DNA from: Acidobacteriaceae bacterium | GTDB lineage: Bacteria; Acidobacteriota; Terriglobia; Bryobacterales; Bryobacteraceae | Length of the DNA stretch: 10,986 nt | NCBI GenBank assembly: GCA_019246575.1 | Contig: JAFAQG010000520.1 | Location: 1 to 10,986, forward strand | Direction: 5' to 3' | Shown: positions 5,051 through 10,986 of the stretch, piece by piece | Layout: every line of letters starts with the position of its first letter | How positions within the stretch are numbered: the stretch's first letter is position 1 | Made by a program: the position numbers and the translations under genes | Notes under the pieces: model-generated | Told to the model about the DNA's origin: nothing | Database searches by the model: none | What the model saw: the letters and a program-made list of their open reading frames with translations, nothing else

Positions 5051-6346
5051 GTGATCGATCCTGCAGAGCAACTTGCGCAATTAAAGCAGCGGATAGCTGC
5101 TATCGACGCCCGATATGCCGGGCGGAAGCCGGTGCTTGCTCAGGCCCGGCCTGTTGTCGAGCACAAGTGGATGCGCTCGTTCGTCGACGAATGGTCCCAG
5201 GGCGAGGTGGTAACGAACGATTTCGGACAACATTTTCAAACGGAACGTTTGTTTCCACCGCACAAACGGCACGGCTCGTCGGACGTGAGTGCGCTGATCG
5301 ATTTACCTCGAGATCTGCTCGATGCGCTTGGAGCCGGCTGTATTCCTGACGCTGCCCCGGAACGCTGGGCATTTCTCGACACAGAAACGAGCGGCCTTGT
5401 CGATGGCCCGGGAACCTATGCGTTTCTCACCGGCATCGGCCGTATCACGCGCGACGGGTTTCGCATCCGCCAGTTCTTTATGCGCGAGTATGCGGAAGAA
5501 CGGAGCGTCCTCGCAGCTGTGGAAGAGCATCTGAAGAATTTCGACGTTCTCATCACGTACAACGGCAAGAGCTACGACCAGCCGCTACTTGAAATGCGTT
5601 ATCGCATGAGCCGGATACCGTCGCCGTTTGCCCGGCTCAGTCATCTCGACATTCTGCACGGCGCTCGCAGCCTTTGGAAATTGCGGTTCGAGAACTGCCG
5701 GTTGATAGAACTCGAGCAGCGGGTTCTTGGGGTTGAGCGCGAAGGAGACCTTCCGGGCGAGTTGATACCGTACGTTTACTTCGAATACCTGCGCTCCCGC
5801 CATGCACAGCGGCTCGTTCCGATCTTTCACCATAACGCGATGGATATCCTGACGCTCGCGTGTTTGACCGCGATCGTGCCCGCGGCCTTTCGCAGCACTG
5901 AAACCGACTCGCTCGCGAGACTCGGCGTAAGACGTGGAGAAGATCTGGCCGGTATCGCGCGCTGGCTGCTCGCCGCAGGGGAGGAAGAGCAAGGTCTTCA
6001 GCTTCTCAAGCGCGCCGTCGCTGTCGGTCTTCCCGACCCGCTTCTGTTCAAGACGCTATGGGATATCGCGAGTTATGAAAAGAAGCTGGCGCGGGCGGAT
6101 GCGGCACTTTCCGCCCTCGGCGAGCTCGCGCAGTGCCGGAACGAGTACCGCGTCAACGCGCTCGTGGAGCTCGCCAAGTATTACGAACACGAACAGCGGA
6201 ACTACGCACAGGCATTGGAATTCACGAATCAGGCACTAAGTCACGAGCCGGGGCCAGCGCTTCTCGAGCGCAAGGCGCGTTTGGAGCGCCGGCTTGCTCG
6301 GCCACCGGCGCGCGAGCGTTCCAAATCGCGCGTCAGGCAGACTTAA
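5051..6346 (+). CDS. YprB-type RNase H-like (DnaQ-fold) exonuclease-like protein with C-terminal helical repeats
   Basis: A 431-aa protein whose middle part (about 105-275) fits the YprB RNase H-like family of the DEDD exonuclease fold. Acidic motifs are present: FLDTETSGL with Asp110 and Glu112 (Exo I), TYNGKSYDQPLLEMR with Asp176 (Exo II), and HHNAMDILTL with His261 and Asp265 (Exo III, H-x3-D form). An active two-metal nuclease is therefore plausible; the nucleic-acid substrate is unknown. The N-terminus is a helical segment. The C-terminal 120 or so residues look like TPR-type helical hairpins (for example the segment with ALVELAKYYEHEQRNYAQAL), followed by an Arg-rich tail. I prefer GTG 5051 (MIDPAEQLAQL) over GTG 4997: the extra 18 residues are not family-like and a -10-like box falls within them. 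The 3' end overlaps potD convergently by 14 bp. Confidence 0.85.
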   Translation: MIDPAEQLAQLKQRIAAIDARYAGRKPVLAQARPVVEHKWMRSFVDEWSQGEVVTNDFGQHFQTERLFPPHKRHGSSDVSALIDLPRDLLDALGAGCIPDAAPERWAFLDTETSGLVDGPGTYAFLTGIGRITRDGFRIRQFFMREYAEERSVLAAVEEHLKNFDVLITYNGKSYDQPLLEMRYRMSRIPSPFARLSHLDILHGARSLWKLRFENCRLIELEQRVLGVEREGDLPGELIPYVYFEYLRSRHAQRLVPIFHHNAMDILTLACLTAIVPAAFRSTETDSLARLGVRRGEDLAGIARWLLAAGEEEQGLQLLKRAVAVGLPDPLLFKTLWDIASYEKKLARADAALSALGELAQCRNEYRVNALVELAKYYEHEQRNYAQALEFTNQALSHEPGPALLERKARLERRLARPPARERSKSRVRQT

Positions 6347-7358
6347 TCTCCGTCCAGTATCGATCTCGAATTCGTTGCACGCGCCCAGGCAATGCCTTGA
6401 ACCATTCGCCTCGGCCCAAGACTTCAGGGCTCGGATAAAGAACCGGGTTATCGCGTTGCGCTTCCGGCAACATCGCACGCGCGCGGGCGTTCGCGGTGGC
6501 GGTTCGCATTTCATTGCAGATTTGGGCCGCAATTTCGGGGCGAAGAAGGTAATTGACGAACTCGTACGCGAGATCCCCATGCTTACTTTCGCGCAGAATT
6601 GAGACGTTATCCGCGTATAACGGAAAACCCTCTGCCGGAAAACAGAACGACAGGCCTGTTGACGCTTCGATCGCCACCTGCGCCACCTGCGCCCACATCT
6701 GCGCAACCAGAACGTCCCCGGCCGCAACCTGGTCGCGCACTTCCTCGTTGAGATAGGCGCGGAGCAATGGTTTTTGCCGGATTGCCGAGTCGCGCGCCGC
6801 GCGGAGTTCTCCGTCTTCGCCGGAATTGATCGAGCACCGCATCAGCTTCAAACACGCTGCGAACACCTCGGCCGAATCGTCCAGCATTGTGACGCGCCGC
6901 TGATACGAGTTCGTCCACAGGTCTGCCCAGGCGGTTGGCGGCCGGGATACCTTCTTCGAATAAAGGATGCCCGTTGCACCATGCATGTACGGGACACACC
7001 AGTCGAGATTCGGGTCCCACTGCGGCGTTTGAAAACGCTCCTCCAAATTCCTCAGGTTAGTGAGCCGGCTGTGATCGAGGCGCATCAGCAGGCCGAGATC
7101 GCGCATTGGTTGAACGAAGCTGTTCGACGGAAACACAACATCCCATCCCGAGTTTCCGCTCATAACTTTGGCGAGCATCTCTTCGGTGCTGCCGTAAGTG
7201 GCGTATCGTACCCGGCATTGAAATTCGCCCTCGAATTGCGGAATCGTGTTGCTTGCGATGTAATTTGCCCAGTTATAAACATTCAGAGTGCGGGCGCGCC
7301 TCGAAAAGCAGCCGGACGCCGCGCCGGCTACACTCATCAGAAATATTCGCCGTCTCAC
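6333..7358 (-). CDS. potD: polyamine ABC transporter substrate-binding lipoprotein
   Basis: A 341-aa binding protein of the spermidine/putrescine (PotD/PotF) type. The N-terminus, MRRRIFLMSV then AGAASGC, is a lipoprotein signal with lipobox ASGC and lipidation at Cys17, suggesting membrane anchoring instead of a free periplasmic form. The mature start LNVYNWANYI matches the PotD opening, with Trp30 and Tyr33 at ligand positions. The acidic residues that hold the amines in E. coli PotD are kept: Asp161 and Glu164 in the segment MLDDSAEVF, and Asp250 in YADN. Trp222 is also kept, while the position of E. coli Trp255 appears to be Tyr248. The start is GTG 7358, which overlaps the potC stop in GTGA. 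The frame is open much further upstream, but that part lies inside potC and is not family-like. It is the last gene of the operon. Confidence 0.9.
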   Translation of the reverse strand: MRRRIFLMSVAGAASGCFSRRARTLNVYNWANYIASNTIPQFEGEFQCRVRYATYGSTEEMLAKVMSGNSGWDVVFPSNSFVQPMRDLGLLMRLDHSRLTNLRNLEERFQTPQWDPNLDWCVPYMHGATGILYSKKVSRPPTAWADLWTNSYQRRVTMLDDSAEVFAACLKLMRCSINSGEDGELRAARDSAIRQKPLLRAYLNEEVRDQVAAGDVLVAQMWAQVAQVAIEASTGLSFCFPAEGFPLYADNVSILRESKHGDLAYEFVNYLLRPEIAAQICNEMRTATANARARAMLPEAQRDNPVLYPSPEVLGRGEWFKALPGRVQRIRDRYWTEIKSA

Positions 7359-8137
7359 GCGCGCTGTCCGCGGTATATAGAAGACTGCTCGAAGCGCCCG
7401 GCGAGTAAAATCAACACTCCCAGTCCGAGCGTAATGATGACGGACACTGCGTTCACGTCCGGGCTGACGCCCCGCCGCGCCATGGCATAAATGATCATCG
7501 GCAAGGTCTCGGAATTCACGCCTGCCACCAGGCTGGTGATGACGTAATCGTCGAACGAAACGGTGAAGCACAGCAGGGCGGCTGCGACGACTCCCGGCAG
7601 CAGCATCGGTAATGTGACATAGCGAAACGTCTGCCATGGATTCGCCCCCAGATCGAGCGCCGCTTCTTCGAGTGCCCGATCGAACGTTCGAAGCCGGGCC
7701 AAAACCACGATCACAACGAACACCAGACAGAAGGAAACGTGCGCCAAAATGACGGTGTGCATCCCGAGTTGCACGCGCAGAAACCGGAACACCCACTGAA
7801 AGAAAGCCAGGAGGGATACGCCTGTGACGATTTCAGGCGTTACTAATGATAGAAACAATGAGTTAGTAAGTAATGGAGCTCTTCTTTTCCAGATGCCATA
7901 TGCCGCCAGAGTGCCGATGAGCGTAGAAATCATGGTCGCCGTGGTCGCAATGATGAGGCTATTTATAGCGCCGTCCATCAGATCGCGATTTGCCAGAACA
8001 CTTCGATACCACTCGAACGTAAAACCGTGCCAGACCGCGATCTTCGATGAATTGAAGCTGAAGCTACCTAACGCGACGAGCGGCGCGTAGAGAAATACAT
8101 AGGCACAAGCGGCATAAACGGGCAGGAAGCGCTTCAC
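7355..8137 (-). CDS. potC: polyamine ABC transporter permease, PotC type
   Basis: A 260-aa inner-membrane permease of the binding-protein-dependent family with about six hydrophobic segments; the first covers roughly residues 4-24. The EAA loop that contacts the ATPase is clear, EEAALDLGANPWQTF with LP following (about 157-177). Near the C-terminal side the FTVSFDDYVIT segment (191-201) is typical of PotC/PotI permeases. I take GTG 8137 as the start (MKRFLPVYAAC); it overlaps the potB stop as GTGA, and the family's usual start lies here. An open frame continues 30 codons upstream inside potB and lacks family character. With PotB it forms the membrane channel of the importer. Confidence 0.92.
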   Translation of the reverse strand: MKRFLPVYAACAYVFLYAPLVALGSFSFNSSKIAVWHGFTFEWYRSVLANRDLMDGAINSLIIATTATMISTLIGTLAAYGIWKRRAPLLTNSLFLSLVTPEIVTGVSLLAFFQWVFRFLRVQLGMHTVILAHVSFCLVFVVIVVLARLRTFDRALEEAALDLGANPWQTFRYVTLPMLLPGVVAAALLCFTVSFDDYVITSLVAGVNSETLPMIIYAMARRGVSPDVNAVSVIITLGLGVLILLAGRFEQSSIYRGQRA

Positions 8138-8961
8138 AGCAGTTCGCTCGTTTGCCGCGACAGCGCGCGCATAACAAACAACACGAGAGCCATAACCAGC
8201 AACGAAACCGCTGCACCGAATGGCCAATCGCGGGCTGTCGTGAACTGATTCTGGACCAGGTTACCGATCATCACTGTTTTGCCTCCGCCCATCAAGTCGG
8301 GAGTGAGATATGCGCCCAAACACGGAATGAACACAAGCAGGCTGCCTGCCATCATGCCCGGCCTCGAGAGAGGAACCACCACTCTCCATAGCGCAACGAA
8401 CGGCCGCGCTCCGAGATCGGCTGCCGCATCCAGCAGCGATGGATCGAGCTTCTCGAGCGTGGCGTACAAAGGAAGAACCATGAAGGGCAGATACCCGTAC
8501 ACCAGCCCGAGAATGACAGCCCCAGTATTAAACAGCAGCGGCAAGGGACCGGATATGATATGCAAGCCCTCCAACCCACTGTTAATGAGTCCCGTGTCGC
8601 GCAGCAAAAACATCCAGGCGTAGGTCCGAATCAGGAAGCTGGTCCAGAACGGAAGCATGACTAAGTTCAATAGCAGCGTTTTGTGCCGGCCCGCACGGGC
8701 GATGTACAGCGCCAGCGGAAATCCCAGTACTAAACAAATGGCAGTCGAAACGGCTGAAACCCACACCGATCGCCATAACACCTCGAGATATAACGGATCG
8801 AAAACACGCAAATAGTTTTCTAAGGTCCAGGGCTGAGTAACGCCGCCGTAAGCCCCGCGCGTCATGCCGCTATAGGCGACAACGATCAACAACGGTGCGA
8901 GAAACAGCAGCAGCATCACGGATGCCGCCGGAGCGAGAAACAGCAATCGCAGCCGGTTCAT
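8134..8961 (-). CDS. potB: polyamine ABC transporter permease, PotB type
   Basis: A 275-aa inner-membrane permease, usual length for PotB. Six hydrophobic segments are visible; the first is about 6-30, after the basic MNRLR start. The cytoplasmic EAA loop reads LLDAAADLGARPFVALWRVV (about 176-195) with VPLSRPG after it. The segment FIPCLGAYLTPDLMGGG (211-227) is the PotB/PotH-type signature region. The ATG at 8961 lies 3 bp after the potA stop, with a GAGAG-like sequence before it. The stop overlaps the potC start. No disruption is seen. Confidence 0.93.
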   Translation of the reverse strand: MNRLRLLFLAPAASVMLLLFLAPLLIVVAYSGMTRGAYGGVTQPWTLENYLRVFDPLYLEVLWRSVWVSAVSTAICLVLGFPLALYIARAGRHKTLLLNLVMLPFWTSFLIRTYAWMFLLRDTGLINSGLEGLHIISGPLPLLFNTGAVILGLVYGYLPFMVLPLYATLEKLDPSLLDAAADLGARPFVALWRVVVPLSRPGMMAGSLLVFIPCLGAYLTPDLMGGGKTVMIGNLVQNQFTTARDWPFGAAVSLLVMALVLFVMRALSRQTSELL

Positions 8962-8964
8962 CTC

Positions 8965-9939
8965 TCAGGCGGACGGCGGAATTCTAAGCTCGTCGTCTGC
9001 CCGCCACCAGATATGTACAGGTTCACCGGGCGTGTAGTCGCAACCATGGTCATCGAGCTCTATGGTGCAATCGCCTCCATTTCCCAGCCGCGTCTGCAGA
9101 TGTACCCGGTTTCCTAGAAACGTGGATCCCTGTACGACGGCACTCGACGAAGGAACGCCCGCGCCGGGCCGTTCGCGAGAAACATGCAGCGATTCCGGTC
9201 TTAGTGCGGCCCCATTGACCCAGTTCACCTCGCCGAGAAACTCGGCCACGAACTTCGAGCCAGGATGGAGATACAACTCGTCCGGTCTGCCCACCTGTTC
9301 CAACACGCCGCGATTCATCACCGCCATTCTGTCCGACAGCGAAAGCGCTTCTTCCTGGTCGTGAGTAATGAACAGGAACGTCACGCCGACTCTCCTCTGC
9401 AGGGCCTTCAGCTCGAGGCGCATCTGCTTGCGCAGCTTCGGGTCGAGCGCAGACAAGGGCTCGTCCAGCAAAAGGACCTCGGGTTCGACCACCAGCGCGC
9501 GGGCCACAGCAACGCGTTGCCGCTCTCCGCCTGAGATCTGGTGCGGGAATCGTGTTTCTTTGCCGGAGAGCTGCACGAGAGCAAGCGCCTTCGCGACCTT
9601 GTCTCGCACGCTTCGCTTCGGAAACGCCCGGCGCTCCAATCCAAACGCCACGTTTTCCGCAACTGTTAGGTGAGGAAACAAAGCGTAGTTCTGGAATACT
9701 GTCGTGACATCCCGCTGATATGGGTTCAGTGCAGCGAGCGAACGGCCGTTCAGCAGTATGTCGCCTGAGGTCGGCTCTTCAAATCCGGCGATAAGCCGGA
9801 GTGTTGTAGTTTTACCGCAGCCCGACGGCCCCACCAGCGAAAAGAACTCACCTCTCTCGATCGCGAGAGTGATGCCGTTGACCGCGCGATGAGACGGATA
9901 GTGTTTGTGAAGCGACTGCAGCTCCAGAACAGTATTCAC
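8965..9939 (-). CDS. potA: polyamine ABC transporter ATP-binding protein
   Basis: A 324-aa ATPase of the PotA/CysA-like group that powers import. The ABC domain is complete: Walker A GPSGCGKTT (37-45), Q-loop Gln83, signature SGGERQ (136-141), Walker B LLLDEP (156-161), D-loop SALD (163-166) and switch His193 in ITHDQEEA. After EFLGEVNW (233-240) the C-terminal TOBE part is shorter than usual: the chain passes almost directly to LRPESL (246-251), lacking roughly 40 residues present in typical PotA proteins. The start is GTG 9939; an in-frame TGA just upstream limits alternatives, and no good ribosome binding site is seen. It is the first transporter gene, 49 bp after prmC and 3 bp before potB. 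The polyamine assignment rests on the whole operon more than on this subunit, since iron(III) and 2-aminoethylphosphonate transporters have similar ATPases. Confidence 0.92.
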   Translation of the reverse strand: MNTVLELQSLHKHYPSHRAVNGITLAIERGEFFSLVGPSGCGKTTTLRLIAGFEEPTSGDILLNGRSLAALNPYQRDVTTVFQNYALFPHLTVAENVAFGLERRAFPKRSVRDKVAKALALVQLSGKETRFPHQISGGERQRVAVARALVVEPEVLLLDEPLSALDPKLRKQMRLELKALQRRVGVTFLFITHDQEEALSLSDRMAVMNRGVLEQVGRPDELYLHPGSKFVAEFLGEVNWVNGAALRPESLHVSRERPGAGVPSSSAVVQGSTFLGNRVHLQTRLGNGGDCTIELDDHGCDYTPGEPVHIWWRADDELRIPPSA

Positions 9940-9988
9940 GTTTTTCAGAAATCATAGTCGCACGTATCGATTTCGCGCGCACGACTTT

Positions 9989-10828
9989 TTACCACGGCAA
10001 CAGCGTGGCCGCGATCACGCGCGGCCAGCCCCCGAGATCGTGTATAACATCCACGTCGGTCCATCTTGGTTGCAAAATCTCGCGAACACCCTCAAGTGAC
10101 TGATAACCCAGTTCCAGCATGAGGCGGCCGCCGGGTTTTACGGCGCATTCGGCCTGGGAGATCAGCCGCCGGTAAATTTCCAATCCGGTCGCGCCCGCAA
10201 ATAAGGCAACGTGCGGCTCCCAATCGCGCACCTCGGCTTGCATGTTCGCGGCATCCGAACCCGGAACATAGGGCGGATTCGAAACTAGCAAGCCAACGCT
10301 CGCGGGACGCACGGGCGCGAGTAAGTCAGCCGCGAAATAGAAGACAGGCGCTCCGTATCCTCTGCGGTTCCGCTCGGCGACCGAGAGCGCCTCAAGGGAA
10401 ATGTCGGAAGCAAGCACAGGCGCACTGCTCTCCAACGCAATCGAAATCGCGATTGCACCCGAGCCGGTGCCGAGATCGAGGACGGTTGACCCCGGCCGCA
10501 GTCTCAAGTAAGCGAGCGCTGTTTCCACCAGGTGCTCGGTCTCGGGCCGGGGAATTAGAACGTGCTCGTTGACGTAGAGATCGCGTCCGAAGAACTCCTG
10601 CCGGTGCGTGATGTACTGCGTCGGCTTTCCTTTCAGCCGCTCGTCCAGGTATCGGCCGTAGTGAATCCAGGCGCGCTGCGGGAGTTCTTCTTCGGCGTGA
10701 GCGTAGAGGTACGTGCGATCGCAGTGCATGGCGTGGCAGAGCAGGACTTCCGCGGTTAAGCGCGGCACCGGGACGGACGCCTTCTCGAGGAGTTCGGTTC
10801 CTTGGGCAAGAGCTGCGCGGAGCGTCAC
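9989..10828 (-). CDS. prmC: peptide chain release factor N5-glutamine methyltransferase (HemK family)
   Basis: A 279-aa S-adenosylmethionine-dependent methyltransferase that modifies the Gln of the GGQ motif in release factors RF1 and RF2 in the cytoplasm. The N-terminal helical release-factor-binding domain covers about residues 1-75. The catalytic domain follows, with IPRPETE (92-98), SAM-binding motif DLGTGSGAIA (118-127), acidic Asp142 in ASDIS, and the diagnostic catalytic NPPY (184-187) that contacts the target glutamine. Length and motif order are normal for PrmC. The start is GTG 10828; an upstream in-frame stop is the prfA TAG itself, and no other start codon lies between. It sits 30 bp after prfA, the usual arrangement, so the enzyme is made together with its substrate. 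Confidence 0.95.
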   Translation of the reverse strand: MTLRAALAQGTELLEKASVPVPRLTAEVLLCHAMHCDRTYLYAHAEEELPQRAWIHYGRYLDERLKGKPTQYITHRQEFFGRDLYVNEHVLIPRPETEHLVETALAYLRLRPGSTVLDLGTGSGAIAISIALESSAPVLASDISLEALSVAERNRRGYGAPVFYFAADLLAPVRPASVGLLVSNPPYVPGSDAANMQAEVRDWEPHVALFAGATGLEIYRRLISQAECAVKPGGRLMLELGYQSLEGVREILQPRWTDVDVIHDLGGWPRVIAATLLPW

Positions 10829-10858
10829 GGCAGATCGCGCAGCATGCGAGCGACCGAT

Positions 10859-10986
10859 CTAAGCGGCTTGACCTTCGTCCCGCAGGCGCTCGGACTGGTA
10901 GTAGGTCGTGAGCGCGTCGATGATGGGCTGCAAGCGGCCCTGCATGGTGAGGTCAAGCTGGTGCAAGGTCAAACCGATGCGATGAT
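10859..10986 (-). CDS. prfA: peptide chain release factor 1, C-terminal end (5' part outside window)
   Basis: The minus strand at the right edge encodes the last 41 complete residues of RF1, beginning [18 protein letters not shown] and ending in TAG 10859-10861. The HRI-LTL-hydrophobic-L-x-x-M-x-G pattern is the conserved end of bacterial RF1, the factor that releases peptides at UAG and UAA. The visible part lacks the GGQ motif and the stop-codon-reading tripeptide, which lie outside the window. The downstream neighbour prmC supports the call. The gene ends in UAG, a codon read by RF1 itself. Confidence 0.9.
   Translation of the reverse strand, partial: HRIGLTLHQLDLTMQGRLQPIIDALTTYYQSERLRDEGQAA

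Noticed and set aside
6774..7490. 238-codon + strand ORF
   Set aside because: It is antisense to potD and the end of potC, both well supported; no domain is recognised.
7359..7796. Upstream extension of the potD frame by 146 codons
   Set aside because: It lies inside potC in another frame, is Arg-rich and not family-like, and a lipoprotein signal starts exactly at the GTG that overlaps the potC stop.
8138..8227. Upstream extension of the potC frame by 30 codons
   Set aside because: It overlaps potB and lacks family character; the GTGA junction and the MKRF start followed by the first membrane segment are better.
9951..9956. TATGAT on the minus strand as a -10 box for potA
   Set aside because: No -35 element lies at the normal distance (the region is a CG repeat) and the implied transcript start would be only a few bases before the GTG.
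1..10986. Search for CRISPR arrays, IS ends, tRNA or defence-system genes
   Set aside because: No regularly spaced repeats, transposase-like ORFs, tRNA-like cloverleaf or defence-associated domains were seen by eye.

Overview
This is an ordinary chromosomal window of a moderately GC-rich Gram-negative-type bacterium. Gene content suggests an Acidobacteriota member of the Solibacter/Bryobacter kind: a 2-oxoacid:ferredoxin oxidoreductase, a twin-arginine-exported SMP-30-like protein, a YprB-type RNase H-like protein with a helical tail, and a NarL-type two-component pair. That placement is inference from gene content, not a measured phylogeny. No mobile element, CRISPR array, tRNA or rRNA was recognised, and no gene-free stretch exceeds about 215 bases.

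Left part (1-1191). The window opens inside the 3' end of a 2-oxoacid:ferredoxin oxidoreductase beta subunit gene (korB-like, + strand). A small unrecognised helical ORF (325-558, +) follows. Facing these on the minus strand are two adjacent paralogous genes for small secreted Lys-rich proteins (973-1191, then 711-938), closed by a strong intrinsic terminator at 656-689.

Divergent two-component region (1192-3150). A 214-bp intergenic region with two short inverted repeats separates the secreted-protein pair from a membrane histidine kinase (HisKA_3 type). The kinase gene overlaps the gene of its LuxR/NarL-type response regulator by 19 bp. The layout suggests, but does not prove, that the pair regulates itself and perhaps the small secreted proteins.

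Middle (3158-6346). A minus-strand pair encodes a DUF72 (YecE-like) protein and then, 9 bp later, an SMP-30/gluconolactonase-like beta-propeller with a Tat-like leader. Diverging from it on the + strand is a YprB-type RNase H-like 3'-5' exonuclease fold with a C-terminal helical-repeat region. Its end overlaps the end of potD by 14 bp, convergently.

Right part (6333-10986, minus strand). A compact gene string reads, in transcription order, prfA (3' end only), prmC, potA, potB, potC, potD. PrmC methylates the Gln of the release-factor GGQ motif, and prfA encodes RF1. PotABCD form a complete polyamine-type ABC importer: ATPase, two permeases and a lipoprotein binding protein. potB/potC and potC/potD overlap by the same GTGA stop-start junction, and potA/potB are 3 bp apart, so the transporter is clearly one operon. 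The gap between prmC and potA is 49 bp, so read-through from prfA-prmC is plausible but not certain.

Nothing here is clearly a new biological system. The best candidate for something undescribed is the tandem secreted-protein family with its own terminator, divergent from the kinase/regulator pair.
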